64,000 nucleotides of DNA from Mycobacterium sp. 4858 (GTDB lineage: Bacteria > Actinomycetota > Actinomycetes > Mycobacteriales > Mycobacteriaceae). Position numbers and translations under genes: made by a program. The stretch covers positions 1,426,001 to 1,490,000 of the forward strand of contig NZ_LT968775.1 of the NCBI RefSeq assembly GCF_900240975.1, in the 5' to 3' direction. The notes below the pieces were generated by a model. It searched no databases, was not told the origin of the DNA, and worked only from the letters and a program-made list of their open reading frames with translations. This document shows positions 8,621 to 16,844 of the stretch, in pieces (position 1 is the first letter of the stretch; every line of letters begins with the position of its first letter).

Positions 8621-10324
8621 GTGAGCCAGCGCAGCGCGACCATCCCGGCCGGCCTGCCGGTGACCGATACGACGGTCGACCTGATGGTGGTCGGCTCGGG
8701 CACCGGCATGGCCGCCGCGCTGGCCGCCCACGAGGACGGGCTCTCGGTGCTGATCGTGGAGAAGTCGCCGTACGTCGGTGGCTCGACGGCCCGCTCCGGC
8801 GGCGCGCTGTGGCTACCCGCCTGCCCCGTGCTGCGCGACGCCGGCGCCAACGACACCGCCGAACGCGCGGCCGCCTACCTGGAAGCGGTGGTCGCCGGGT
8901 CGGCGCCCGGGCAACGGTCGGCCGCGTTCCTGGCACATGTGCCCGCGACGGTCGACATGCTGCGCCGCACGACTCCCCTGCGCCTGTTCTGGGCGCGCGA
9001 CTACTCCGACTACCACCCCGAGGAGCCGGGCGGCAGCGCCGCGGGCCGCACCTGCGAGTCTTATCCGCTGGACACGTCGATCCTCGGCAACCACCGCACC
9101 CAGCTGCGGCCGGGCGTGCTGGAGGCCGGCTTCTCGATACCGACGACGGGCGCCGACTACCGGTGGATGAACCTGGTCGCGCGGGTGCCGCGCCGCGGCG
9201 TCCCGACGTTCGCCAAGCGGGTGGCCCAAGGACTCGGCGGGCGGCTGCTGGGCCGCCGCTACGCGGCGGGCGGGCAGGCGCTGGCGGCCGGCCTGTTCGC
9301 CGGCGTGCTGCGCGCCGGCATCCCGGTGTGGACCGACACCCCGCTGCTACGCCTGACCGCCGACGCCCACCGCGTGACCGGCGCGGTCGTCGGCCATGAC
9401 GGCCGCGGGGTGACGATCACCGCCCGGCGCGGCGTGGTGCTGGCCACCGGCGGGTTCGACCACAACATGGAGATGCGGCGGAAGTTCCAGACCGAGTCGC
9501 TGGAGGCCAACCTCAGCCTGGGCGCCGAGACCAACACCGGGGAGGGGATCCGCGCGGCGCAGGACGTCGGCGCCGGCCTCGGCCTGATGGATCAGGCGTG
9601 GTGGTTCCCCGCCATCGCGCCGCTGCCCGGCAGGCCGCCGGGGGTGATGCTGGCCGAACGGTCGCTGCCGGGCTGCCTGATCGTGGACCAGAACGGCCGC
9701 CGATTCGCCAACGAGTCCTGCGACTACATGTCGTTCGGTCAACGGTTGCTGGAGCTGGAGCGATCGGGCAGCCCCGTCGAGGCGATGTGGATCGTCTTCG
9801 ATCAGCAGTACCGCAACAGCTATGTGTTCGGCGCCGAACTGTTTCCGCGCATGCGGATTCCCCGGTCCTGGTACGACGCGGGCATCGCGGTGCGCGCCGA
9901 GGGCTTCCCCGAGCTGGCCGCGCGCATCGGCGTTGGTGTCCACGAGTTCGTCGCGACGATGACCCGGTTCAACGAAAGCGCCTCCGCCGGGCAGGATCCC
10001 GATTTCGGCCGGGGCCGCAGCGCCTACGACCGGTACTACGGCGATCCCACCGTCACGCCGAACCCCAACCTGCGTCCGCTGCTCAACGGGCCGTTCTATG
10101 CGGTGAAGATGGCCCTCAGCGACCTGGGCACCTGCGGTGGGCTGACGGCCGACGAACGAGCGCGGGTGCTGCGCGAGGACGGCACCGCGATCCCCGGGCT
10201 GTACGCGATCGGCAACGCCGCCGCCAACGCGTTCGGCACGACTTACCCGGGCGCGGGCGCGACGATCGCGCAGGGCTTGGTCTACGGCTACATCGCGGCC
10301 CGCGACGCGGCGAGCCCCGGGTAG
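8621..10324 (+). CDS. 3-ketosteroid delta1-dehydrogenase-like flavoprotein (KstD family)
   Basis: A 567-residue FAD enzyme, the usual KstD length. GTG 8621 fits the KstD N-terminus; the frame upstream runs back into the divergent oxygenase gene. The FAD-binding GSGTGM lies at residues 25-30 and an acidic turn (LIVEKS) follows. GGSTARSGGALWLP matches the flavin-contact loop of the family. The C-terminal segment contains FYAVKM, whose Tyr corresponds to the catalytic C-terminal Tyr of KstD, then GTCGGLTADERARV and GNAAANAFGTTYPGAG. KstD inserts the C1-C2 double bond in ring A. With KshA this leads to ring-B cleavage, and a KshA-like gene lies 91 bases away on the other strand, presumably sharing a control region. 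Substrate identity is inferred from family and context. Confidence 0.85.
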   Translation: MSQRSATIPAGLPVTDTTVDLMVVGSGTGMAAALAAHEDGLSVLIVEKSPYVGGSTARSGGALWLPACPVLRDAGANDTAERAAAYLEAVVAGSAPGQRSAAFLAHVPATVDMLRRTTPLRLFWARDYSDYHPEEPGGSAAGRTCESYPLDTSILGNHRTQLRPGVLEAGFSIPTTGADYRWMNLVARVPRRGVPTFAKRVAQGLGGRLLGRRYAAGGQALAAGLFAGVLRAGIPVWTDTPLLRLTADAHRVTGAVVGHDGRGVTITARRGVVLATGGFDHNMEMRRKFQTESLEANLSLGAETNTGEGIRAAQDVGAGLGLMDQAWWFPAIAPLPGRPPGVMLAERSLPGCLIVDQNGRRFANESCDYMSFGQRLLELERSGSPVEAMWIVFDQQYRNSYVFGAELFPRMRIPRSWYDAGIAVRAEGFPELAARIGVGVHEFVATMTRFNESASAGQDPDFGRGRSAYDRYYGDPTVTPNPNLRPLLNGPFYAVKMALSDLGTCGGLTADERARVLREDGTAIPGLYAIGNAAANAFGTTYPGAGATIAQGLVYGYIAARDAASPG

Positions 10325-10340
10325 CCCCGGCCGTGACCGA

Positions 10341-11198
10341 TCACCTGATCGTCACCCCGCGCCTGCGCACCCACGCCAGCGCGGCGACCGTTCCGGCGAC
10401 CCAGATGGCCACGGCGATGGCCAGGTGCACGAAGCTCTTGGTGTCGCGCCCGAACACCGGCCAGATCAACGACGGCACCTGGGTCCAGAGCACTTTGTGC
10501 TCAACCCCGTTCATCGGGTCGGCGACGTAGTACACCAGGTACGGCAGCGTCAGGGCCGCCAGCCAGCCGCCGATGCGGCGCCGGTCGCCGCGCTGGCGCC
10601 ACCGCCGGATCAGCGGCTCGACGCCGACCGGGTGCAGCACCGAGATGAGGTTGCCCAACCCGAGCCAGGACAGGATGGGCACGGCAACGGTGGGGATCGT
10701 GATCCCCAGCCGTGCCGGTGTTTCCAGGTAGAGCGTCAACACCATTGCGGTCACCAAGGTGGGCAGCCCCACGATGGCGAGCAGGGCAAGGTTCTTGACC
10801 AGCAGGATCCGCCCGACGGGCACGCCGTCGGCCAGGGCCTGCCGGACGCGGTAGTGATCGGCGCCGAGCAGGTTGGTGGTGGTGACGTCGGCCAGCACCC
10901 ACGACGAGAAGTAGGTGCCCACCAGGATGACCCAGTCGGTGTGGTGGAGGCCGATCGTCAGCGGCTGCACCAGCAGCCACGCCGCGGCGAACACGACGTT
11001 GGCGACCACGCCCATCAACCAGGTTCGGGGCGGCGTGAAGGCCCACCGGATCTCCGCCGCCACCGCCGCCCGCAAGCCCGGCGTCTGCAAGCCCCCGGCG
11101 GCCCGCCGCGCGGCGGCCGGGCGGGGGGCGGACGCGCGCACGGCGGCGCGCAGCGCGGCACGCGCGCGCGGGTGCATCGACGACGGCAAGTCGGTCAT
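10341..11198 (-). CDS. Multi-spanning membrane protein of unknown function
   Basis: About 285 residues from ATG 11198. The frame is open up to 11252, but the extra codons lack a good start; an AGGAG lies rather far upstream, so the start is uncertain. After a basic, alanine-rich N-terminus there are about six hydrophobic helices (for example VVANVVFAAAWLLV, WVILVGTYFSSWVLA, LALLAIVGLPTLVTAMVL, SFVHLAIAVAIWVAGTVAALAW). The organisation recalls ABC-2-type permease subunits, but no ATPase gene is adjacent, so transport is not claimed. It converges on the KstD-like gene with 16 bases between stops. Confidence 0.6.
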   Translation of the reverse strand: MTDLPSSMHPRARAALRAAVRASAPRPAAARRAAGGLQTPGLRAAVAAEIRWAFTPPRTWLMGVVANVVFAAAWLLVQPLTIGLHHTDWVILVGTYFSSWVLADVTTTNLLGADHYRVRQALADGVPVGRILLVKNLALLAIVGLPTLVTAMVLTLYLETPARLGITIPTVAVPILSWLGLGNLISVLHPVGVEPLIRRWRQRGDRRRIGGWLAALTLPYLVYYVADPMNGVEHKVLWTQVPSLIWPVFGRDTKSFVHLAIAVAIWVAGTVAALAWVRRRGVTIR

Positions 11199-11302
11199 GC
11201 GTTCGGCGTGACCACTCCTGGGCGAGGTGATCAAGTGGTGTGCTCCTGGCAATCGGTCGAGCGGCGGGCGGGCCCGAAGTCCATCCCAGGCAGGATAACG
11301 GC

Positions 11303-12427
11303 ATGAACCGCAAGCGCGTCGTCATTGCCGGGCTCGGAGATGCGGGTGTCTTGGCCGCGATCCGGCTCTCCGGGTACGCCGATGTCGTCGGCATTTCCGT
11401 CAAACCCGCGCTGGTCAGCGGTCAGGAACTCGGCGTCCGGCTGTCCCGCCCGCACGACTGGGCTCGCGACTACTGGATTCCGTTCGACCGGTTCCGGCGC
11501 CTGGACCGGGTGCGGACGGTGCAGGCGGAGCTTAACGGGGTGGACCTGGCCGCCCGCACCGTCTTTGGCAAACGCACCGACGGCTCGACCCTGGCCGAGG
11601 AGTACGACGCGTTGATCATCTCGACCGGGGTGAGCAACGGCTTCTGGCGCCGCCCGACGCTGCAGTCGGCCGCCGAGGTCGGCGCGGAGCTGCGCATCGC
11701 GCATGACCGGCTGGCGGCCGCCGGTTCGATCATCGTCGTGGGCGGCGGCGCGGCCGCGGTGAGCAGCGCGCTCAACATGGCCACCACCTGGCCGGGCAAG
11801 CGGATCGACCTGTACTTCCCCGGGGAAGGCGCGCTGGAGGGGCACCATCCCCGGATTTGGCGCCGGCTTCGCGGACGGCTCGGCGGCCTGGGCGTGGGCA
11901 TCCATCCGGGGCACCGCGCGGTACTGCCCGACGGGTTCGCGGGCGACGAGATCACCGGCGAACCGGTGCGCTGGATCACCGGGCAGCCCCCGGCGTGCGC
12001 CGACGCGGTGCTGTGGGCGATCGGGCGGGTGCGGCCCAACACCGGTTGGCTGCCGCCTGACCTGCTCGACGAGCGCGGCTTCGTGCGCGTGACGCCGGAG
12101 CTGCGAGTGCCCGGTCACCGAAGCGTCTTCGCGGTCGGCGACGTCGCGGCGACCGATCCCCTGCGCAGCTCGGCCCGCAACCGCGGCGACGCGCTGGTGG
12201 CCCGCAACGTGCGCGCCGAGCTCAGCGGCGGGCGGCTGGGGGCCTACCGGGCGCCGGCGCGGCGATGGGGCTCGCTGGTGGGGATACAACCCGACGGGTT
12301 GGAGGTCTTTCTGCCCACCGGCCACGCGTTCCGGTTCCCGTCGTGGTCGGTCGAGCGCGTCGTGATGCCGTGGATCGTGAGGTGGGGCATGTATCGCGGT
12401 GTGCGGGAGAACAATCCGCTGGCGTGA
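11303..12427 (+). CDS. NAD(P)/FAD-dependent pyridine nucleotide-disulfide oxidoreductase (NDH-2/AIF-like)
   Basis: A 374-residue protein from ATG 11303. It has two Rossmann segments: VVIAGLGDAG at the N-terminus for FAD, and IIVVGGGAAAVSSAL in the middle for NAD(P)H. The conserved C-terminal FAD motif is VFAVGDVAATD. There is no CxxxxC redox disulfide, so it is not a thioredoxin-reductase-type enzyme. It groups instead with AIF/FSP1-like or type II NADH dehydrogenase-like quinone or electron-carrier reductases. It is convergent with the multicopper oxidase gene, with 12 bases between the stops. The electron acceptor is unknown. Confidence 0.75.
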   Translation: MNRKRVVIAGLGDAGVLAAIRLSGYADVVGISVKPALVSGQELGVRLSRPHDWARDYWIPFDRFRRLDRVRTVQAELNGVDLAARTVFGKRTDGSTLAEEYDALIISTGVSNGFWRRPTLQSAAEVGAELRIAHDRLAAAGSIIVVGGGAAAVSSALNMATTWPGKRIDLYFPGEGALEGHHPRIWRRLRGRLGGLGVGIHPGHRAVLPDGFAGDEITGEPVRWITGQPPACADAVLWAIGRVRPNTGWLPPDLLDERGFVRVTPELRVPGHRSVFAVGDVAATDPLRSSARNRGDALVARNVRAELSGGRLGAYRAPARRWGSLVGIQPDGLEVFLPTGHAFRFPSWSVERVVMPWIVRWGMYRGVRENNPLA

Positions 12428-12439
12428 GGAGTGGCCGGA

Positions 12440-13906
12440 TCAGCCGCCGTTGAGCAGCAGCATGAGCCCGTAGTCCATGTGGATCTGCTGGTGGCAATGC
12501 AGCAGTGACAGGCCGGGCTGGTCGGCGACGAAGTCGACGTCCATGCTCTGGTAGCCGCCGAGCATCGCGACGTCCTTGCGCACGCCGGCCGTTGGCGTGC
12601 CGGCGATTCGGGTGATCTCGAACGTGTGCCGGTGCAGGTGCATGGGGTGCATGTCGTCGCTGGCATTGCGGAAGCGCAGCCGGTAGCGCTTGCCGCGTTG
12701 CACGTCGAGCACCGGCCGATTGGTGTCCATGGAAAACGGCGTGCCGTTGAAGGTCCAGACGTTGAACCCGTTGTCGGCGGCATTGCGCTTCTCGATCAGC
12801 AGCTCGATCGTGCGCTCGGGCGGCGGGAGGGGGGCGGGCTGCGCGAACAGCCGGTAATCCCACTTGAACGACGGCGGCGGCGCCCACTGCGGATCCCCGC
12901 CCCGCCCGGCATATTCCACGACGACGCCCATCCCGTGGTTTCGGTCGTCGTCGGACACGTCCCCCAGCACCCACACGCCCGGGTTGGTCATGGTGACCAG
13001 GGCCGAAATCCGTTCGGCCGCACCGAGCCACAGCACCGGCACCGACGCGGCGTTGGGTACCGGGTTTCCGTCCAGCGCGACCACGGTGAAAGTGTGGCCC
13101 GGCAGCGCCAGGCTCCGGGTTTCCGTGGCGCTGCCGTTCAGCACGTGCAGCAGCACCCGCTGACCGGTGCGCACCCAGATCGGCTCGCCGTGGCCCAGCA
13201 TCCGCCCGTTGACGGCGAACGCCCCGTAACCGACCTCGTAGCCACGCGGGTCGCCGCGGGCCAGCGACGCCGCCATCGACGACTCGCCTTTGTCTTTCAG
13301 GTCCGGCTCCTGGTCGCCGGCCAGGAAGTCGGCGGCCATGTCGCCCCCGCGGGTGAGACTGGGCTCGAATTCCTTGAGCGTCAGGAAGATCTCTTGGTCG
13401 TAGGCGCCGACGTTCTGCCGGGGCTCGATGTAGACGGGGCCGACCAGACCGCTGTATTGGCCGCGGGACAGGTCGGCGCGCGGCACCACATGGGTGTGGT
13501 AGAAGCGGAAACCCGCCGGGCCCGGCACGAAGGAAACCCGCCGCGTGCCGTGTGCGGGGATGTAGGGCGTTCCCTCCTCGGCGGAGCCGTCGACGTCGAC
13601 GCCGACGTGCTGGCCGTGCCAGTGCAACTGCTCGGGTGAATCCGTGTCGTTGAAGATCTCCACCGTGGTTCGACGGCCCTCGGTGAACCGCAGCAGCGGG
13701 CCCGGGAACTGGCCGTTGTAGGTCACGGTCGACACGACGTGACCCGGGGCCAATTCCACGGCGGCGGTGCCGATCCGCAGCGTGTAATCGGGCTTGCCGC
13801 CGGGCGGTGCGGGCGGCGCGCACGCGGCCACGGCGCCGGTGCTTCCGCTTGCGGCCAGCGCGGCCAGGCCGCCCCACTTCAAGAAGTCACGCCGATCGAG
13901 GGGCAC
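12440..13906 (-). CDS. Tat-exported multicopper oxidase
   Basis: A 488-residue three-cupredoxin oxidase. GTG 13906 lies five bases after the upstream fusion gene's stop, with GAAGG at suitable spacing, so the two are in one operon. The N-terminus has a twin-arginine motif (RRDFLK, residues 5-10), a hydrophobic stretch and Cys29 after AVAA, possibly a Tat-dependent lipoprotein site. All four copper-binding blocks are visible: HWHGQH (about 94), HTH (about 136), HPMHLH (about 420) and HCHQQIHMDYGL (about 469). The last gives the type-1 Cys and an axial Leu position. Mycobacterial multicopper oxidases protect against copper by oxidising Cu(I) in the envelope. Placement behind an ArsR-phosphatase fusion suggests metal or metalloid-induced expression. 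Confidence 0.88.
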   Translation of the reverse strand: MPLDRRDFLKWGGLAALAASGSTGAVAACAPPAPPGGKPDYTLRIGTAAVELAPGHVVSTVTYNGQFPGPLLRFTEGRRTTVEIFNDTDSPEQLHWHGQHVGVDVDGSAEEGTPYIPAHGTRRVSFVPGPAGFRFYHTHVVPRADLSRGQYSGLVGPVYIEPRQNVGAYDQEIFLTLKEFEPSLTRGGDMAADFLAGDQEPDLKDKGESSMAASLARGDPRGYEVGYGAFAVNGRMLGHGEPIWVRTGQRVLLHVLNGSATETRSLALPGHTFTVVALDGNPVPNAASVPVLWLGAAERISALVTMTNPGVWVLGDVSDDDRNHGMGVVVEYAGRGGDPQWAPPPSFKWDYRLFAQPAPLPPPERTIELLIEKRNAADNGFNVWTFNGTPFSMDTNRPVLDVQRGKRYRLRFRNASDDMHPMHLHRHTFEITRIAGTPTAGVRKDVAMLGGYQSMDVDFVADQPGLSLLHCHQQIHMDYGLMLLLNGG

Positions 13907-13911
13907 GGTGA

Positions 13912-14652
13912 TCACCTTCGCGGAGAAGCGTCGAGGGCGGGCAGCAGGAATGCGATGCGGTCGTCCAATTCGCTTGCCACCCGGTCGAATTCCGGGTACC
14001 CAGCGCCGTCGGCCGAGGGGTCGGGCAGGCTCCAGTGCGTCGTCGTGTCCAGGCCATGGTCGTGCGCGTACTCGCGGACCTTGTCGCAGAGGGTGATCAC
14101 GCAATCGAAGCTGCGCCGGGCGACCGCGGTCAACGGGCGGGGCCGGCGCCCGGCGAGGTCGATGCCGTACCTGTCACGCATGACGCGTACCGCGTTCGGG
14201 TGCAGGTGCGGCTTGGGATGGCTGCCCGCGCTCGCGGCGCGAATGCGGCCCTGCCCTCGCCTCTCGAGCAGCGCCTCGGCCATGGGTGAGCGCGCGCTGT
14301 TGCCGGTGCACAGGAACAGCACCGACCGTCCCGCCGGCGGGGCGAGCGGCGCGGCCGCCAGGGCGGGATGCAGCGCCGCGGCCGCGTCGCGGAACGCCCC
14401 CGCGCACCCTGCCAGGTTCAGGCGGTAGTAGGTGTCTCGGCCGTCGAAACTGCTGCGCCGCGCGTCGACCAGGCCGGCCGAGCGCAGTAGCCGCAGGTGA
14501 TACGAGACGAGATTTTGCGGCTCGCCCACGGCGGCGGCCAATTCCCGCACCCGGTGGTCGCCGCCCGCGAGTTCGGTCAGCAGCGCCCAGCGCACCGGGT
14601 GCGACGCCATCTGCATCAGCTGGGGAACCACAGCCCGATCGGTCGCCGGCAC
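13912..14652 (-). CDS. ArsR-type repressor fused to low-molecular-weight phosphatase/arsenate reductase
   Basis: A 246-residue two-domain protein. Residues 1-90 form an ArsR winged helix (LVSYHLRLLRSAGLVDAR recognition region) with no clear metal-binding cysteine pair. Residues 108-246 are a low-molecular-weight protein tyrosine phosphatase/ArsC fold: P-loop C115-TGNSA-R121-S and general acid Asp211 in SLPDPS. Two additional cysteines (C184, C189 in CVITLCD) could complete the redox relay of an arsenate reductase. The fusion joins sensing and detoxification in one chain. The GTG start (14652) lies seven bases after TATTGT, so the message may be leaderless. A perfect ATCAA-n-TTGAT palindrome at 14667-14677 is the likely self-operator. 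The multicopper oxidase follows in the same transcript. Confidence 0.85.
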   Translation of the reverse strand: MPATDRAVVPQLMQMASHPVRWALLTELAGGDHRVRELAAAVGEPQNLVSYHLRLLRSAGLVDARRSSFDGRDTYYRLNLAGCAGAFRDAAAALHPALAAAPLAPPAGRSVLFLCTGNSARSPMAEALLERRGQGRIRAASAGSHPKPHLHPNAVRVMRDRYGIDLAGRRPRPLTAVARRSFDCVITLCDKVREYAHDHGLDTTTHWSLPDPSADGAGYPEFDRVASELDDRIAFLLPALDASPRR

Positions 14653-14666
14653 CCCTCGGACAATAC

Positions 14667-14677
14667 ATCAAGTTGAT
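14667..14677. promoter_or_regulatory. Palindromic ArsR-type operator ATCAAGTTGAT
   Basis: A perfect 11-base palindrome (ATCAA-G-TTGAT) in the 64-base space between the divergent fusion regulator gene and the APC permease gene. On the minus strand it lies upstream of a TATTGT that could be the -10 of the fusion gene. Bound repressor would therefore block initiation. The ATCAAnTTGAT form is typical of ArsR-family sites. It could also control the permease on the other side. Confidence 0.65.
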
Positions 14678-14716
14678 TTGATAGGTTAGACGCTGCGTGC
14701 GCGGGGAGGAGACCGA

Positions 14717-15991
14717 TTGGGCGACAACGACACCGGCGAGCTTCGCCGAAGCCTGGGTGTGTTCGACGCGGTAGTGATCGGGCTGGGGTCCATGGTCGGC
14801 GCCGGGATCTTCGCCGCTCTCGGCCCGGCCGCCCGCGCCGCGGGATCCGGCCTGCTGCTGGGCCTGGCGTTGGCGGCGTTGGTGGCCTATTGCAACGCCA
14901 CCTCCTCGGCCCGGCTGGCCGCTCGCTACCCCGCCTCCGGCGGCACTTACGTGTACGGCCGCGAGCGGTTGGGCGACTTCTGGGGATATCTGGCGGGTTG
15001 GGGTTTTGTCGTCGGCAAGACCGCGTCGTGCGCGGCGATGGCCCTGACCGTCGGCTCTTACGCGTGGCCGTCGCAGGCGCACGCGGTGGCGGTCGCCTCG
15101 GTGGTCGCGCTGACGGCGGTGAACTATGCCGGGGTGCAGAAGTCGGCGTGGCTGACTCGCGTCATCGTCGCGCTGGTGTTGGCCGTGCTGGCCGCGGTGA
15201 TCGTCGCCTCATTCGCGTCGGGAACGGCCGACGCCGAACAACTTCGCCCGTTCGGTACCACGATCGGTGGGGTGGTTCAGGCCGCCGGGCTGCTGTTCTT
15301 CGCCTTCGCCGGCTACGCGCGCATCGCGACCCTGGGCGAGGAGGTGCGCGACCCGGCGCACACCATTCCGCGGGCGATCCCGCTGGCGCTCGGCATCGCC
15401 CTGGCCGTCTACGCCCTGGTGGCGGTGGCCGCGGTCTCGATGCTGGGGCCCCGCCGGCTCGGCCAGGCGACGGCGCCACTGGTTGACACCGTGCGGGCGG
15501 CCGGGACCGGCTGGCTCGTTCCCGTCGTGCAGGTGGGCGCGGCGGTCGCGGCGCTGGGCTCGCTGCTGGCATTGATCCTCGGCGTCTCGCGCACCACCTT
15601 GGCCATGGCCCGCGACCACCACCTCCCCCACGGGCTGACCGCCGTGCACCCCAGTTTCCGGGTGCCGCACCGCGCCGAGTTGCTGATCGGCGCCGTCGTG
15701 GCGGTGTTGGCCGCCGCCGTCGACCTCAGGGGCGCGATCGGCTTCTCCTCGTTCGCCGTGTTGATCTATTACGCGGTCGCCAACGCCTCCGCGTTCACCC
15801 TCCGGCCGGACGAGGGCCGTCCGGTCCGCGCGATCCCCGCGATCGGGCTTCTCGGATGTGTCGTTCTGGCGTTCGCGATGCCGCTGTCGTCGGTGCTCTC
15901 CGGCCTCGTGGTGCTCGCCGTCGGCGTCGCCGCCTACGCGATTCGGCGGGCCTTAAGGGATTCCGATCACCAGGAGGCCGCACATGATTAG
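14717..15991 (+). CDS. APC-superfamily amino acid permease
   Basis: A 424-residue inner-membrane transporter with about twelve hydrophobic helices. TTG 14717 is chosen because GGAGGAG lies seven bases before it. The N-terminus carries the APC signature VIGLGSMVGAGIFAALGP, the unwound helix 1 that contacts the substrate's carboxyl and amino groups. Helix 6 has FFAFAGYARIATLGEEV, typical of cationic/neutral amino acid permeases. It shares an upstream region with the ArsR-phosphatase fusion, and its end overlaps the DoxX gene by eight bases. The amino acid transported is not evident. Location inside a metal-resistance region suggests thiol or amino acid supply under stress, as inference only. 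Confidence 0.85.
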   Translation: MGDNDTGELRRSLGVFDAVVIGLGSMVGAGIFAALGPAARAAGSGLLLGLALAALVAYCNATSSARLAARYPASGGTYVYGRERLGDFWGYLAGWGFVVGKTASCAAMALTVGSYAWPSQAHAVAVASVVALTAVNYAGVQKSAWLTRVIVALVLAVLAAVIVASFASGTADAEQLRPFGTTIGGVVQAAGLLFFAFAGYARIATLGEEVRDPAHTIPRAIPLALGIALAVYALVAVAAVSMLGPRRLGQATAPLVDTVRAAGTGWLVPVVQVGAAVAALGSLLALILGVSRTTLAMARDHHLPHGLTAVHPSFRVPHRAELLIGAVVAVLAAAVDLRGAIGFSSFAVLIYYAVANASAFTLRPDEGRPVRAIPAIGLLGCVVLAFAMPLSSVLSGLVVLAVGVAAYAIRRALRDSDHQEAAHD

Positions 15992-16478
15992 CCCCGGATC
16001 CCGACTCACACCGGTGCTCTCGACGCGCGCCCCGGCCGCGGTGGTGCTGATTCGTTTCTATGTGGGACTGGTGTTCGCTTGCGAGGGCGTTCTGAAGTTT
16101 CTTCGACCGGCCGCACTGGGCACCGGCAGGTTCGAGAAGGCGGGCATCCCGGCGCCTGCGTTCTTTGCCACCCTGGACGGAGCTTTCGAGATCGGCTGCG
16201 GCACGCTGATCCTCCTCGGGCTGCTGACCCGGCTGGCCACCGTGCCGATGATCGTCGACATGCTCGGGGCGTTGTTCATCACCAAGCTGCCCCTCTTCTG
16301 GTGCCAGGCCCCGCTCTTCGGCGGCGAACACGGGTGGTGGGACTTCATCCACGAATCCCGCGTCGACCTGGCCCAGCTGTGCGGCAGCCTGTTCCTGCTG
16401 TTCGCAGGGGCCGGCGCCTTTTCGCTGGACGCCCGGCTCGCCGGGTCGGCGCTGCGGTCGCCACCGACGACCACCTAA
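15984..16478 (+). CDS. DoxX-family membrane protein
   Basis: A 164-residue protein with four hydrophobic helices. It starts at ATG 15984 with AGGAGG six bases before, overlapping the permease end by eight bases, so the two are coupled. Family landmarks are RFYVGLVFACEGVLKF in helix 1 and the polar loop FEKAGIP before helix 2. DoxX proteins form membrane oxidoreductase or redox-stress complexes in mycobacteria (with SodA and SseA); the biochemical role is unsettled. Its stop lies just upstream of the arsR promoter. Confidence 0.8.
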   Translation: MISPGSRLTPVLSTRAPAAVVLIRFYVGLVFACEGVLKFLRPAALGTGRFEKAGIPAPAFFATLDGAFEIGCGTLILLGLLTRLATVPMIVDMLGALFITKLPLFWCQAPLFGGEHGWWDFIHESRVDLAQLCGSLFLLFAGAGAFSLDARLAGSALRSPPTTT

Positions 16479-16482
16479 GGGT

Positions 16483-16528
16483 TTGCGCGCTGATTCGAGA
16501 AGTGTTTATATAGAAGAATGTCGAATCA
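16483..16528 (+). promoter_or_regulatory. arsR promoter with flanking inverted-repeat operator; likely leaderless start
   Basis: TTGCGC (16483-16488) and TATATA (16507-16512) are separated by 18 bases, a good sigma-A-like pair. Transcription would start six bases on, at the arsR ATG (16518), giving a leaderless message; no Shine-Dalgarno is seen. Perfect 8-base arms TGATTCGA (16491-16498) and TCGAATCA (16521-16528) flank the -10 box and the start codon, extended by GCGC on both sides. A dimeric ArsR repressor binding there would occlude polymerase. Confidence 0.65.
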
Positions 16529-16844
16529 AGCGCAGACGTGCTGTGCGACGCTGGGGTCGGCCGCCATGGATGAGTCGCAGGCGTCCGAACTGGCGGGCAT
16601 GTTCAAGGCGCTGGGCGATCCGGTACGCCTGAGGTTGTTGAGCCTGATCGCCAGCCACCCCGGCGGCGAGGCCTGCGTCTGCGAGATATCGGCGACCTTC
16701 GATCTGTCGCAGCCAACAATTTCCCATCACCTCAAGCTGCTGCGTTCAGCCGGGCTGCTGGACTGCGAGCGGCGCGGCACCTGGGTGTACTACTGGGTGA
16801 TTCCCGCTGCGCTGCAGCGGCTTTCGTCGGTGCTGCGGCCATGA
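16518..16844 (+). CDS. arsR: ArsR/SmtB-family arsenic-responsive repressor
   Basis: A 108-residue winged-helix repressor and the first gene of arsR-ACR3-arsC-arsI. The DNA-recognition region is LSQPTISHHLKLLRSAGLL. Likely arsenite ligands are Cys53 and Cys55 (EACVCE, the helix-alpha3 ELCVCD-type site), possibly with Cys8/Cys9 near the N-terminus. Binding of As(III) should release DNA. The stop overlaps the ACR3 start (ATGA, 16841-16844). Sequence and order match the mycobacterial Rv2642-Rv2643 type locus. An operator-like inverted repeat overlaps its own start. Confidence 0.9.
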   Translation: MSNQAQTCCATLGSAAMDESQASELAGMFKALGDPVRLRLLSLIASHPGGEACVCEISATFDLSQPTISHHLKLLRSAGLLDCERRGTWVYYWVIPAALQRLSSVLRP

